DNA of 64,000 nt. It comes from Asticcacaulis sp. AC402. GTDB lineage: Bacteria; Pseudomonadota; Alphaproteobacteria; Caulobacterales; Caulobacteraceae. The notes below the pieces were generated by a model. The model ran no database searches. It worked only from the letters and a program-made list of their open reading frames with translations, and was not told where the DNA came from. The DNA is taken from contig NZ_AWGC01000009.1 of the NCBI RefSeq assembly GCF_000495835.1, positions 62,001 to 126,000 of the forward strand, in the 5' to 3' direction. This document shows, in pieces, positions 1 through 9,466 of the stretch (positions are counted from its first letter, which is position 1; every line of letters begins with the position of its first letter). The position numbers and the translations under genes were made by a program.

Positions 1-2
1 CG

Positions 3-668
3 CCCGACCCCCAGGCCATGGTGGGGCCGCTCGAAGGGGCCTTGCCTGGAATGGCGCTGTTCGCAGCGGTCAACATGGTCACGAACGCCATCCTGGCGAC
101 CGCAGCGGCACGAAGCGCACTGACTGAGACGGATGACCGTTTCGGTTTTCTGGGTTTGGGCTGGGCCGAAGCGCGCATGGTGGTTATTCATGGTTTCATG
201 GGCGTAATGACCTTGGTGCTGCTTATGATCGGAAGCGTTGTCGGCAGTATCGGCGGCCAGGCGGGTGCCGTGACCGGCATGGTCGCGGCTGCCGGCGTGA
301 TCGTTTCGCTGCGGCTGCGACTGTCGCTCAATGGGCCACAGAGTTTCCATCGCCAGGTCATAGATGTCTTCGGGAGCTTTGCACTGACGCGGCAGGAGGT
401 CTGGCGCCTGGCCTTGGGGTACGTCATGGCTCTGCTGCTGGCTGCTGCTGTCTGGTTCCTGTGCCGGCAAGTCATTGAAACAACCGTGACGCTGGCCTTC
501 GGTGAGATCGCCGCGCCGGATATCACCAGTTTGCGGGCCTATCTGACACCGACCAATGCGGTAATCGTCGTGTTCGGCGGTGCCGTCATCTCGCCCTTGA
601 TCGCCGCGATCGTCTACGGTGCGCCGGCAGCGGCCTATCGCGCTTTGAAACCGTCAGGCCCCGCCTGA
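3..668 (+). CDS. Polytopic membrane protein, 5' end outside the window
   Basis: The reading frame is open from the first bases and residues before the first ATG (position 18) already look like protein, so the gene probably begins upstream. The visible part has about 216 residues and four to five hydrophobic helices, for example around residues 57-75, 83-100, 135-150 and 185-203 counted from the ATG. There is no signal for a catalytic domain and I do not recognise the family. Its last 15 bases overlap, tail to tail, the end of the carbonic anhydrase gene on the other strand. Confidence 0.6.
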   Translation, partial: PDPQAMVGPLEGALPGMALFAAVNMVTNAILATAAARSALTETDDRFGFLGLGWAEARMVVIHGFMGVMTLVLLMIGSVVGSIGGQAGAVTGMVAAAGVIVSLRLRLSLNGPQSFHRQVIDVFGSFALTRQEVWRLALGYVMALLLAAAVWFLCRQVIETTVTLAFGEIAAPDITSLRAYLTPTNAVIVVFGGAVISPLIAAIVYGAPAAAYRALKPSGPA

Positions 669-1472
669 GACGTGCAGGTAGTCGCGGTCGTGGCGCGCCT
701 GCAAGGGCCGTGAATTGGGCCCGACCAGGCGGCTGAAGGCATCGGCCTGTTCGGCGCTGACGCTCAGCGGCGAAGAAAACACCATCCAGGTCACACCTTC
801 CGAACACGGCGGCGTCGTTAGCGAACCGGCATAGACGTAGAAGTCTTCGGTGCCAGGCATCAGATCCTGCGCGTTGATCAGTATGTCGTTCAGAGGCAGG
901 GCCTGACCGGGATCGGTCGGCAGGTAGGTCCACAACGAGGCCAGCATCGGATCGGCCGTTCCGATATCCGACATGACGCCTATGACCAGCAGTTCGCCAC
1001 GTTCGTTCTGGTGCACAAAGTGGGTTTCGAGGGCGGTGCGCTGGCCGTTGATGGCATGCTCGCTGGGCGAATGGAAGTGGAACTGCTTCAATGTATAGAC
1101 CGTCCCGTCGATAATGACGCCGCCGCTGTCTGAAGGCGCAACGACCACGGTGTGACCGTTGTTTTGGATGGTCGCGGTCGAAGATCGGTAGGCGAACTGA
1201 ATTTTCGCCGCCTTTTGCGGTGTCTTGCCGGCGATGTCGATCGGTGACTGGCGCTTGCCAGCGCTGCACACGGTATTGTCGCCGCCCATGGCGCCCCAAT
1301 GCTCCGGCCCTCCCTTACCTTCGTAGGTCCAGTGGGCGACGGCTTCGTGCCCCGGCTTGGCACCGTTCGGATCACCGTGTGAGTCGTGGGAGGCAACATC
1401 GCCGTGCGCCTCTTTCTTGGCGCAGGCCGACAGCAGGACAAGGGCGGAGCAGGCGAGGGCGGTGAGTCTCAT
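654..1472 (-). CDS. Alpha-class carbonic anhydrase, lipoprotein
   Basis: Interconverts CO2 and bicarbonate, probably in the periplasm anchored to a membrane. The 272-residue product opens with a lipoprotein signal ending in LLSAC (Cys16), then a short His/Asp-rich linker. The alpha-CA fold follows: HWGAMGG, the QSPIDI motif, the zinc ligands in FHFHSPSEH and ETHFVHQN, and the TTPPCSEGVTW block near the C-terminus. All three expected zinc histidines are present, so I infer an active enzyme. It stands alone with no obvious operon partner. The start ATG is immediately followed by the lipoprotein signal, which supports it. Confidence 0.93.
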   Translation of the reverse strand: MRLTALACSALVLLSACAKKEAHGDVASHDSHGDPNGAKPGHEAVAHWTYEGKGGPEHWGAMGGDNTVCSAGKRQSPIDIAGKTPQKAAKIQFAYRSSTATIQNNGHTVVVAPSDSGGVIIDGTVYTLKQFHFHSPSEHAINGQRTALETHFVHQNERGELLVIGVMSDIGTADPMLASLWTYLPTDPGQALPLNDILINAQDLMPGTEDFYVYAGSLTTPPCSEGVTWMVFSSPLSVSAEQADAFSRLVGPNSRPLQARHDRDYLHVSGGA

Positions 1473-1586
1473 GGCGCTACCCTGCCAAAGGATGGTTAAC
1501 AGATATTGAGCGCCGGCGCAGCCGTATCAGAATTTACGGTTTTTCGGGTTGATCGCAAGCCGCCGTGCTGCGGCCAGACGGGTCAT

Positions 1587-1715
1587 GGAACCACGGCTGT
1601 ACACGGAAGAACACGGATTTCCAGGCCGTCCGAAAATGATGATGTCGGCACCAGAAATTCCATGAGTGCGGAGCGCGCGATCTATCCGTGTTTATCCGTG
1701 TTTATCCGTGGTTCA
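1587..1715. repeat. Inverted repeat of ACACGGAT units downstream of uvrA
   Basis: The left arm carries CCACGG, ACACGG and ACACGGAT units. The right arm carries three tandem ATCCGTGTTT-type units and ends GTGGTTCA, only about 5 bases from the uvrA stop codon. The arms are imperfectly complementary across a spacer of roughly 60 bp. Similar blocks lie after rne and the YihY gene. Confidence 0.75.
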
Positions 1716-1720
1716 GGCCC

Positions 1721-4630
1721 TTACTGCGCCGGCTCAAGATGACGCTTTTTGTGTTTCGCCAGCATGCCCTTGAGGTATTTGCCGGTCCACGATCTCGGGT
1801 TTTCGGCCACTTGCTCGGGGGTTCCGATCGCCACGATCTCGCCGCCGCCATCGCCGCCTTCTGGTCCGAAATCCAGCAGCCAATCCGCCGTCTTGATGAC
1901 GTCGAGATTATGCTCGATGACGACGGTTGTATTGCCGTGATCGGTCAGTTCGTGCAGCACTTCCAGCAGCTTGCGTGTATCTTCGAAGTGCAGACCGGTC
2001 GTTGGCTCATCCAGGATATACAGCGTCTTTCCCGTGGCGCGCTTGGAGAGCTCCTTCGACAGCTTGACCCGCTGAGCCTCGCCGCCGGACAGGGTCGTCG
2101 CCTGCTGCCCGATCTTGATATAGCCCAGGCCGACGCGTTTCAGGGTTTCCAGCTTGTCGCGGATCGTCGGCACGGCCTTGAAGATGTCGGCGCCTTCTTC
2201 GACCGTTATGTCCAGGACATCGGCGATCGAATAGCCCCGGAACACGATATCGAGCGTCTCACGATTATAGCGCTTGCCCTTGCAGACGTCGCAGGTGACG
2301 TAGACATCCGGCAGGAAGTGCATCTCGATCTTGATCAGCCCGTCGCCCTGGCAGGCTTCGCAGCGGCCGCCCTTGACGTTGAAGCTGAAGCGGCCCGGGC
2401 CGTAGCCCCGCGCCTTGGATTCGGGCAGGCCGGCGTACCAGTCGCGAATAGGTCCGAAGGCGCCGGTATAGGTGGCCGGGTTGGAGCGCGGTGTGCGGCC
2501 GATCGGAGACTGGTCGATCTCGACGATCTTGTCGAAATGCTCCAGGCCCTCGATCTTGTCATGGGCCGCCGGGTGGGCCGAGGCATTGTTCAGCCGCCGC
2601 GCCGCCGCCTTGTACAGGGTCTCGAGCGTAAATGTTGATTTGCCCCCGCCCGACACGCCGGTGATGCAGGTCATGACGCCGACCGGGATCTCACCCGTGA
2701 CGTTTTTGAGGTTGTTGCCACGGGCGCCAATCACCTTCAGCATCTTCTTCTTGTTGATCGGCCGGCGTTCCTGGTCAGTGTCCTTGGAATAGAAGAGCGG
2801 GATCTCGCGCTTGCCCGTCAAGTATTGACCCGTCAGCGATTTGGCGCAGGCCTTGATCGCCTCAGGCGGCCCCTGAGCGATGATCTCGCCGCCATGGATG
2901 CCGGCAGCTGGCCCCATGTCGATAACGAAGTCGGCCTGCAGGATGGCGTCCTCGTCGTGCTCAACGACCAGCACGCTGTTGCCCAGGTCGCGCAGGCCCC
3001 GCAGGCTGACCAGCAGGCGATCGTTGTCGCGCTGGTGCAGGCCGATCGACGGCTCATCCAGGACATAAAGCACACCGGTCAACCCGGAGCCGATCTGGGA
3101 TGCCAAACGGATCCGCTGGGACTCGCCGCCGGACAGGGTGCCGGAGTTGCGCGACATGTTGAGATAATCCAGACCCACATCATTAAGAAAGCGCAGCCGA
3201 TCCTTGATTTCCTTGAGGATACGCCGTGCGATATCCATCTGCTTGTCGCTCAGTTTGGTCTCGACCTCGCTGAACCATTCGTGGGCGTGTTTGATCGACA
3301 GGCCGGAAATCTGCGAGATGTTTTTGGCGTCAATCTTCACGGCCAGGGCTTCGGGCTTCAGGCGCGCGCCCTTGCAAGCGTCGCACGGCGTTTCTGACTG
3401 ATAGCGCGCCAGGTCTTCGCGCACCCACGAGCTGTCGGTCTCGCGCCAGCGCCGGTCCATGTTCGGGATGACGCCTTCGAACGGCTTGGTGACATCATAG
3501 CGGCGCGTGCCATCCTGATAGGTGAACTTGATTTTTTCGGTACCCGAACCCTGAAGGATGACCTCCCGAACCTTTTCCGGCAGGTCCTGCCACCTCTTGT
3601 CGACTGAGAATCCATAGTGGATTCCAAGGCTTTCCAGAGTTTGGGCGTAAAGCGGCGAGGGGCCTTTCGACCAGGGAGCTATGGCGCCGTCCTTCAAGGT
3701 CGCCTTCGGGTCGGCGACGATCAGGTCACGGTCAAATTTCAGCTTCACCCCGAGTCCGTCGCAGGCCGGGCAGGCGCCGAACGGATTGTTGAATGAAAAA
3801 AGCCGAGGTTCAATTTCCTCGATCGTGAAGCCGGAGACGGGGCAGGCGAACTTCTCGGAAAAGATGATGCGCTTTGGTTCGGTATCGCCTTCGACGACAT
3901 CGGCAAATTCCGCGACCGCCAGGCCGTCTGCCAGACGCAGCGCCGTCTCAAGCGAGTCGGCGAGACGCGCCATCAATCCGCCCTTAACAACAACACGGTC
4001 GACCACAACGTCAATGTCATGCTTGAAGGTTTTTTCGAGCTTGGGTGCGTCCTCAATGGCGTAATACTGACCGTCGACCTTCAGCCGCTGGAAGCCTTGT
4101 TTCTGGAGCTCGGCGATCTCTTTTTTGTATTCGCCCTTACGGCCGCGGACATAGGGGGCCAGCAGCAGCAGGCGGGTGCCTTCGGGAAGGGCGACGATCT
4201 TGTCGACCATTTGCGAGATGGTCTGGCTTTCGATCGGCAAGCCGGTGGCCGGCGAATAGGGGATGCCGACGCGCGCCCACAGCAGCCGCATGTAGTCGTG
4301 GATCTCCGTCACTGTCCCGACCGTCGAGCGCGGGTTCTTGGACGTTGTCTTCTGTTCGATGGAGATGGCCGGCGACAGGCCTTCGATCAGGTCGACATCG
4401 GGCTTGGACATGAGTTCCAGAAACTGACGTGCGTAGGCCGACAGGGACTCGACGTAGCGTCGCTGACCCTCGGCATAGATGGTATCGAAAGCGAGCGACG
4501 ACTTTCCGGAGCCCGACAGGCCGGTCAGGACGACCAACTGGCCGCGCGGGATGTCGATATCGACGCCCTTAAGATTGTGCTCCCGTGCCCCGCGGACCTT
4601 GATGAAGTCCTGATCGAAGTGCTTCGCCAT
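1721..4630 (-). CDS. uvrA: UvrABC excinuclease subunit A
   Basis: DNA-damage recognition ATPase of nucleotide excision repair; it loads UvrB at lesions. The product has 969 residues, the usual UvrA length. Visible landmarks are the first Walker [10 protein letters not shown] (37-45), the interrupted first ATPase half with a zinc cysteine group (CPVSG...CPAC), signature LSGGESQR, a second Walker A GVSGGGKS near residue 660, a second zinc group (CEAC...CDVC), and signature LSGGEAQR with [10 protein letters not shown]. The gene is transcribed alone, divergent from the TonB-like gene. A candidate LexA site lies about 75 bp upstream, as expected for an SOS gene. The 3' end abuts an intergenic inverted repeat. 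Confidence 0.98.
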   Translation of the reverse strand: MAKHFDQDFIKVRGAREHNLKGVDIDIPRGQLVVLTGLSGSGKSSLAFDTIYAEGQRRYVESLSAYARQFLELMSKPDVDLIEGLSPAISIEQKTTSKNPRSTVGTVTEIHDYMRLLWARVGIPYSPATGLPIESQTISQMVDKIVALPEGTRLLLLAPYVRGRKGEYKKEIAELQKQGFQRLKVDGQYYAIEDAPKLEKTFKHDIDVVVDRVVVKGGLMARLADSLETALRLADGLAVAEFADVVEGDTEPKRIIFSEKFACPVSGFTIEEIEPRLFSFNNPFGACPACDGLGVKLKFDRDLIVADPKATLKDGAIAPWSKGPSPLYAQTLESLGIHYGFSVDKRWQDLPEKVREVILQGSGTEKIKFTYQDGTRRYDVTKPFEGVIPNMDRRWRETDSSWVREDLARYQSETPCDACKGARLKPEALAVKIDAKNISQISGLSIKHAHEWFSEVETKLSDKQMDIARRILKEIKDRLRFLNDVGLDYLNMSRNSGTLSGGESQRIRLASQIGSGLTGVLYVLDEPSIGLHQRDNDRLLVSLRGLRDLGNSVLVVEHDEDAILQADFVIDMGPAAGIHGGEIIAQGPPEAIKACAKSLTGQYLTGKREIPLFYSKDTDQERRPINKKKMLKVIGARGNNLKNVTGEIPVGVMTCITGVSGGGKSTFTLETLYKAAARRLNNASAHPAAHDKIEGLEHFDKIVEIDQSPIGRTPRSNPATYTGAFGPIRDWYAGLPESKARGYGPGRFSFNVKGGRCEACQGDGLIKIEMHFLPDVYVTCDVCKGKRYNRETLDIVFRGYSIADVLDITVEEGADIFKAVPTIRDKLETLKRVGLGYIKIGQQATTLSGGEAQRVKLSKELSKRATGKTLYILDEPTTGLHFEDTRKLLEVLHELTDHGNTTVVIEHNLDVIKTADWLLDFGPEGGDGGGEIVAIGTPEQVAENPRSWTGKYLKGMLAKHKKRHLEPAQ

Positions 4631-4703
4631 ACGCGTCCCGTCCCGAAAATTTTACAAAGCCCTGTATATAGGATGCTAAGGGCGATTTGCCAGTTGAAAG
4701 CAA

Positions 4704-4718
4704 GAACATTGTGGCAAC
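4704..4718 (-). promoter_or_regulatory. Candidate LexA (SOS) box upstream of uvrA
   Basis: On the plus strand the site reads GAAC, seven bases, CAAC, so on the uvrA strand it is GTTG-N7-GTTC. That is one mismatch from the direct-repeat GTTC-N7-GTTC operator known for alphaproteobacterial LexA. The position (about 75-90 bp before the uvrA start) and the SOS role of uvrA support it. A single near-match in a GC-rich genome is weak evidence on its own. Confidence 0.42.
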
Positions 4719-4865
4719 ATTACCGATTGATCGCTGCGCTACACTCCTGCCTATCGCGCGATGACAGGATTTGTCAGCAGGGTACAAAAACTCCGCACGT
4801 GACAAATCGGACAAAGTAAGGCCAATATTCGTGGTCACGGTCGCCATACGAGGGCCAGGCCATAT

Positions 4866-5990
4866 ATGCGCGTCACCATAGAGCAGATCAGGGATGAGAT
4901 CAGCGACCGGCTGGAGGTTGTCAGCGTCTGGATCACATCACGTACGGACCGGCGGTCACGCTGGATCGGTTCCACGGTCATTGTTTTCGGCGTCCACCTG
5001 CTTTTTTTCTGGGTGCTGATGGCCAGTAATACCCAGACCATGCAGCTGCCGCCCTTCCAGGAGGAGATCTATCCCGTCGAGCTGTTTGATATCCCGCCGC
5101 CCTTGCCAGAGCCCATTCCCGAAGTCGAGCCTGTCGAGCCCGTGCCAGAGGTGGTCGAACAGGTTACCCCGCCGGAAATTGAACCCGAGGTCGAAACCGT
5201 GCCGCAGCCGCAGCCGCAGACGCAGCCTGTGCCGCAACCCCAGCCCAATGTCGTTGAGGCGCCACGGAAAAGTTTGACCGTTAAGCCGGTCGATATTTCT
5301 GACCTGACGCAAAAACAGTCTCCGACAGCGCGCACCGAGACCCAGCGTGACGTTCAGTTGGTTACCAGCGCCGCGCCGAAGATTTCGGCTGTGCCGGCGC
5401 CGAACCTGGGGGTCAAGAAGCGAAATCAGGACGACCAAGTGTCCGCCCGCACCGAGGAGACGGCGAAGACTGACTCGTCGACGCACAATGTCGCGAACCT
5501 GAACCTGCATGTGCCGGACAAGGTTATGGCCAATGCGCCGGCCTCGGGGCTTGCGCCGGCCGCCCGCAAACCGGCCGGCGGGGGCGGGGGCGGATCGAAC
5601 AATGCCGGCTTGCCACCGGGTACGCTGCAGGGGTTAAGCGGCGGGCGATCGGGTGTCAGTCAGGCCATACTGAACCATAACAGCTGCGTCGAAATTCAGC
5701 GCAGCGGCAAGCCCATACCCGAAAACTGTAATATGAAAGACATGGCGTCCATGGGAAAGATGGGGCCTAAGCCTGACCGTGATTTCCAGACTGCCGCCAG
5801 CAAGCGAGACGCTAACCTGCGTTACAAGACATCGCCGGGCAGCACCGAATACTGGCAGCGGGTCAACAAGTCGCCGACGCCCGGCAGCGGCGGGCGTGAT
5901 GACAATTTGCCGAAAAAGGGGACCTATGCCAGCGACAAGGACGCGCGGGTAATGGAGGGCGCCAATATCGACCCCATCAACGGCAACTGA
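4866..5990 (+). CDS. TonB-like proline-rich single-pass membrane protein
   Basis: A 374-residue protein with a cytoplasmic N-terminus, one transmembrane helix (about 36-54), then a Pro/Glu-rich stretch (about 60-130, many PEP, PQP and VEP units) like the rigid spacer of TonB or TolA, a polar middle, a Gly-rich hinge (GGGGGG near 240) and a C-terminal part with two cysteines (near 275 and 289). The C-terminal region does not look like a canonical TonB domain, so I infer an envelope-spanning adaptor of unknown partner. The start has AGG about 9 bases upstream. It is divergent from uvrA and convergent with the TadG-like gene. Confidence 0.8.
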   Translation: MRVTIEQIRDEISDRLEVVSVWITSRTDRRSRWIGSTVIVFGVHLLFFWVLMASNTQTMQLPPFQEEIYPVELFDIPPPLPEPIPEVEPVEPVPEVVEQVTPPEIEPEVETVPQPQPQTQPVPQPQPNVVEAPRKSLTVKPVDISDLTQKQSPTARTETQRDVQLVTSAAPKISAVPAPNLGVKKRNQDDQVSARTEETAKTDSSTHNVANLNLHVPDKVMANAPASGLAPAARKPAGGGGGGSNNAGLPPGTLQGLSGGRSGVSQAILNHNSCVEIQRSGKPIPENCNMKDMASMGKMGPKPDRDFQTAASKRDANLRYKTSPGSTEYWQRVNKSPTPGSGGRDDNLPKKGTYASDKDARVMEGANIDPINGN

Positions 5991-6014
5991 CGGCTGGGTG
6001 AAAGGTGTGGTCGG

Positions 6015-7253
6015 CTACTTCACCAGCCGGACATGGGTCTTGGCACCGTCGGTTCCGGAGCTTGCACCGCCCATGGGACCGAGGTTCCACGTCGTGTTGT
6101 TCAGGATCAAACGCCACACCACCAGGGTCAGGGCGTCTGACTGGACACCGGACTTGGCATTCAGGGTTAGTTCCCGCGATGGCAGCCAGATCAGTCCCGA
6201 AAGCTTGTTTGCCACCGAGTCGTTGAGGACAAACTGGGTCTTGGACAAGCCCGATGCCTCATACATCAGCAGATCCTTGTAGGTGCCGCTGGACGGTGCG
6301 CTCAGATCGGCGGAGATGCCACTGTTAAACTGTATCTTGGACGTGTCGGCGTAGTAGAAGGTGACGCCCGTGCCCTTCCAGGTGCCGCCATTGACGTTCC
6401 AACCGCCGTTCTTGATGACGTAGACGCCTGGCGCAAAAGTAATGTTCGCCGAAGAATTGTTGAAGTTGAACCACCCGCAATAGACGCCGGGCTGCAAGGT
6501 CTGGGTGGCTGCGCTGTAATTCTGGTTGGAATAGGTGCAGTTCGACGACGCCGGGGTTGGCAAGGTGCCGGAATAAGGGTCACCCGAGGCAGCGCAACTG
6601 GTTGCCAGGTTGGGGACGGTCACCGAATTCCTGATGACATTGGCGCCCTGGATACACAGTTTCTTAAAGTTGAGCGTGCTGCCGGAATTGAAGATAGCGG
6701 CCGGATTGGCGGTCGACTTGACATGGATTTCGCAGGTTGGGGCCTGGACATTGGCGCCGCTGTTGACCAGGAGGGCCTGGTTGCCGCTGGGGTCGAGGAC
6801 GTAGATGCACGGCGCGCCCGATGGTGTCACCGTGGTCGTGCCCTGGGCGACAGATTTTACGCTGACCTTCAGATCGTTCAGCCCGATCAGTTTCATAAAG
6901 TAGGTCGGACTCTCCAGGCTGGCCGTCCCGGTGAGAGTCGTGGTGAGGTACGAAGATGACGATGCCGAAGATGAGGAAGCCGCGCTGCTGTAGGATTGAG
7001 ACGCGCCGTCCAGTTCGTCGGGCACATTCTGCTTGAAGGTGTTGCTGGCCTGGACGGCCATCTGACTTGACGCCCGCACACCGGTCAGAACCGCGGCATC
7101 CAGTGCATTCTGCATGCCGTGACGCATGTTCGACGCATTGAAAAGGTCCAGTGTTCCACCGGCGGCAGCAATAACCAGGACGGCCGAAAGGCCGTAGACC
7201 ATAGCGACGTTTCCGCGCGTATCGCGCCAGAAGTTATTGATCTTCATCCACAC
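6015..7253 (-). CDS. TadG-like Flp pilus-type protein
   Basis: The first 60 residues match the TadE/TadG-type N-terminus: a short basic leader with DTRGNVAMVYGLS, one hydrophobic helix, then NMRHGMQNALDAAVLTG. This segment normally inserts pseudopilin-like proteins in the inner membrane with the rest outside. The remaining ~350 residues are Ser/Thr/Asn-rich with several cysteines (about six) and a repetitive beta-type pattern (for example GVYVIKNGGWNVNGGTW). I see no von Willebrand A domain, which many TadG proteins carry. No other tad/cpa gene is nearby, so a link to Flp pili is inference from the N-terminus only. Confidence 0.82.
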   Translation of the reverse strand: MWMKINNFWRDTRGNVAMVYGLSAVLVIAAAGGTLDLFNASNMRHGMQNALDAAVLTGVRASSQMAVQASNTFKQNVPDELDGASQSYSSAASSSSASSSSYLTTTLTGTASLESPTYFMKLIGLNDLKVSVKSVAQGTTTVTPSGAPCIYVLDPSGNQALLVNSGANVQAPTCEIHVKSTANPAAIFNSGSTLNFKKLCIQGANVIRNSVTVPNLATSCAASGDPYSGTLPTPASSNCTYSNQNYSAATQTLQPGVYCGWFNFNNSSANITFAPGVYVIKNGGWNVNGGTWKGTGVTFYYADTSKIQFNSGISADLSAPSSGTYKDLLMYEASGLSKTQFVLNDSVANKLSGLIWLPSRELTLNAKSGVQSDALTLVVWRLILNNTTWNLGPMGGASSGTDGAKTHVRLVK

Positions 7254-7322
7254 ACTCGTATATTATTTTCGAGTATCGGATATCGCCGTAAAAATGCCGT
7301 TAAGCGGTTGGGTTTTCCGCGG

Positions 7323-7763
7323 TCAGGCCAGCCTGCCGAAGCTCAGCGACTGAGGGCCGGCGTCGCTGGTGCGGCCGCGGGCACCGTAGGTCGTGGTTTG
7401 ATTGCGGATCGTGTTGAGGTCCTCGGCCACTGCGGCGATTATACCTTCGGTTACGGTCTTGGCAGCGTTGACGACATGTTCGTAGCGATGCAGACGTTCC
7501 TGGAAGAGGGCCGTCGCGTCGCGCAAGGCTGTCTTGTCAGTTGGCGTCATCCCGTCCAACAGGGACGGGTCGGCCTTGATACGCGCGGTCTCCAGACGGT
7601 AGAGGGTGGACAGATGCCGGGTTTCCTCGATGCGGTCGTGCAAATCCTGGGGCCGGTGGGCTTCGAACACGTCTATCTCGTGGGCCAGGCGGTCGCCCAG
7701 GCGGATGGTCAGGGCCAGAAGCTGGCGGGCGCGATCGGAGCCATTGTGCGCGGACAGAGCCAT
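7323..7763 (-). CDS. flbY: FlbY/FlgN-like flagellar protein
   Basis: A 146-residue, mostly helical protein with no membrane segment. It is the last gene of a flagellar group that begins with flgI. The size, the helical FlgN-chaperone-like pattern and the order flgI / rod-binding / this gene agree with FlbY of Caulobacter; the assignment rests mainly on context. I start it at ATG 7763, not at the longer in-frame start at 7958, because GGAAGGAGGTC sits just upstream and the start overlaps the previous stop (TAATG). This arrangement suggests translational coupling. Confidence 0.7.
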   Translation of the reverse strand: MALSAHNGSDRARQLLALTIRLGDRLAHEIDVFEAHRPQDLHDRIEETRHLSTLYRLETARIKADPSLLDGMTPTDKTALRDATALFQERLHRYEHVVNAAKTVTEGIIAAVAEDLNTIRNQTTTYGARGRTSDAGPQSLSFGRLA

Positions 7764-8101
7764 TACAGACCTCCTTCCTGAAGTTTCAACAGTTGTTTCT
7801 GCATCATGTCGGAGATGCCTATGCCGCCTTGGCGGGTAATGCCTTGCGCCATCGCGTCGATCTGGAATGACCGCATGGCGGCTTCGCCTTGGCCGCCGCC
7901 GAAGGGGCCGTCCGTCGTCAGGCCTTCGAACATCGGCTTGAGCAGGGCGGACAGGCACATGGCTTCGAAGTCGGCGCCGAGTTTGGCGTTCTGGTCGCCT
8001 TTGGCACTACGGGCCAGGGCGCTAAGACGCGTCTGGCCGACGGCACTGGCCTCGCTCTGGGCCGACTGAAGGGTAAGGAGGGCTGAACTGTCCATTATCA
8101 C
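7763..8101 (-). CDS. Flagellar rod-binding protein (FlgJ N-terminal type, CheL-like)
   Basis: A 112-residue protein equal to the rod-binding half of FlgJ and lacking the muramidase half, as in the short CheL proteins of alphaproteobacteria. Characteristic features are the FEAMCLSALLKPMF segment (about 45-58), a Gly-rich loop with GPFGGGQGE, and the C-terminal amphipathic helix of the family. It would help cap or anchor the growing flagellar rod in the periplasm. The start overlaps the flgI stop by 4 bases and its stop overlaps the next ATG, so flgI, this gene and the flbY-like gene form one coupled operon. Confidence 0.88.
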   Translation of the reverse strand: MIMDSSALLTLQSAQSEASAVGQTRLSALARSAKGDQNAKLGADFEAMCLSALLKPMFEGLTTDGPFGGGQGEAAMRSFQIDAMAQGITRQGGIGISDMMQKQLLKLQEGGL

Positions 8102-9204
8102 ATCACCTGTATATCTGCCTGGAGAGCGCCGGAGGCCTTGACCGCCTGAAGGATGGAAATCATGTCGCGCGGACTGACCCCGAGGGCATTGAGGCCGGCG
8201 ATCAGGTCGGCCAGGGTCGAACCGCCGCCAAGCGTCAACAGTTGTTTGCCCTTCTCCTCCTCGATGCTGATGTCGGTCGCCGGGATGGCCGCCGTCTGGC
8301 CTTGCGAGAAGGGAGCCGGCTGGCTGACATCGGGCCGTTCGTCGACGCGGATGGTGAGATTGCCCTGGGCAATGGCGACCCGCGAAATGCGGACATTTTC
8401 GCCCATGACGATCACGCCGTTGACCTCGTCGATCACCACCCTGGCGGGGACATCAATATCAACGGAAAGGGGTTCGATCAGGGTGACGAAGTTCATCATC
8501 GTCTGGCCCGCAGGCGGGCGAATGAGGACAATAGACGGGTTCTCGGCCACAGCGGTACCCGGATAACTCGCCGTAATGGCGGCAGCGATACGGTTTGCCG
8601 TCGTGAAGTCGGGGTTGCGCAGTGTCAGGCGCAGGACCGGTTGGCTGTTGAAGTCGAAGGCGGTCTGACGCTCGATAATGCCGCCCGATGAAATGCGACC
8701 TGCGGTAGGGACGCCCTTGGTGACAGAAGACCCGGAAGCGCCGCCCGCCGACACCGAACCGGTCTGGACCGTGCCCTGGGCGACCGCATAGACCTCGCCG
8801 TCGGCACCGACCAGTGGCGTCACCAGAAGCGTGCCGCCCAGCAGGCTCTTGGCGTCGCCGGCGGCCGACACAGTAACGTCGAGCCGGGAACCGGGCGCGG
8901 CGAAGGCCGGAAGTTCGGCGGTAACCATGACCGCGGCGGCATTCTTGGTATTCAGATTGGCGTCGCGGACATTGATCCCCATCCGCTCCATCATGGCTTC
9001 CATGCTTTGTTTCAACATGGGTGAGTTGCGAACCGTGTCCCCCGTACCATTCAGGCCGACGACGATGCCGTAGCCCACCAACTGGTTGCTGCGTACGCCT
9101 TCGACCTCGACGACATCCTTGATGCGCGACGCTGCCTGGGCGCCGCTTACGGCCGTCAGGCCCGTCAGGATGGCCGCAAAAGCCCACTTAAAGTTCAAAC
9201 GCAT
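8098..9204 (-). CDS. flgI: Flagellar P-ring protein FlgI
   Basis: Structural protein of the periplasmic P ring around the flagellar rod in the peptidoglycan layer. The product has 368 residues, normal for the family, and begins with a Sec signal peptide (about residues 1-24, ending SGAQA). The conserved blocks SRIKDVVEVEGVRSNQLVGYG, GLNGTGDT, a SMEAMMERMG helix and the C-terminal LADLIAGLNALGVSPRDMI segment are present. It is the first gene of the flagellar operon and lies divergent from fliX, with a sigma-54-type promoter candidate about 40 bp upstream. Confidence 0.98.
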   Translation of the reverse strand: MRLNFKWAFAAILTGLTAVSGAQAASRIKDVVEVEGVRSNQLVGYGIVVGLNGTGDTVRNSPMLKQSMEAMMERMGINVRDANLNTKNAAAVMVTAELPAFAAPGSRLDVTVSAAGDAKSLLGGTLLVTPLVGADGEVYAVAQGTVQTGSVSAGGASGSSVTKGVPTAGRISSGGIIERQTAFDFNSQPVLRLTLRNPDFTTANRIAAAITASYPGTAVAENPSIVLIRPPAGQTMMNFVTLIEPLSVDIDVPARVVIDEVNGVIVMGENVRISRVAIAQGNLTIRVDERPDVSQPAPFSQGQTAAIPATDISIEEEKGKQLLTLGGGSTLADLIAGLNALGVSPRDMISILQAVKASGALQADIQVM

Positions 9205-9243
9205 CGTTCACTCGCCGGTTAACCACGTAAGGTGACACGTGTT

Positions 9244-9259
9244 TGCTATTTTCATGCCA
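9244..9259 (-). promoter_or_regulatory. Candidate sigma-54 promoter of flgI
   Basis: Read on the minus strand the site is TGGCATGAAAATAGCA: GG and GC dinucleotides separated by ten bases, near the TGGCAC-N5-TTGC consensus. It ends about 40 bp upstream of the flgI start, leaving room for a short leader. Late flagellar genes of Caulobacter use sigma-54 with FlbD, so the position fits. I did not identify FlbD/ftr sites with confidence. Confidence 0.5.
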
Positions 9260-9466
9260 GCCTGAGCACGGAAAATTTCGTCGTGTAGTCAAAGGCTTGT
9301 CGCATTTTGTTTTTCCGGCATGGCTCAGCGGGAAAATCTTGCCGGGCCGTTAAGGCTTCGCTTACCCTCACGCGGCAATAATGTCCTAATCACCAGCAGT
9401 AGGTCTGGTTCAGACGCAGAATTCGCGCCGATCATGTTATAAACGGCCCCATTCAACAGGTGCGTC

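Noticed and set aside
1506-1742. Short plus-strand frame between the carbonic anhydrase and uvrA genes
   Set aside because: It translates the intergenic ACACGGAT repeat and has no ribosome site.
7764-7958. Longer N-terminus for the FlbY-like gene
   Set aside because: It overlaps the rod-binding gene in another frame; a strong ribosome site and TAATG coupling fix the start at 7763.
9340-9362. CtrA box upstream of fliX (TTAAGGCTTCGCTTAC)
   Set aside because: The half-site spacing is 8 instead of 7 and the second half is TTAC, so the match is too weak to call.
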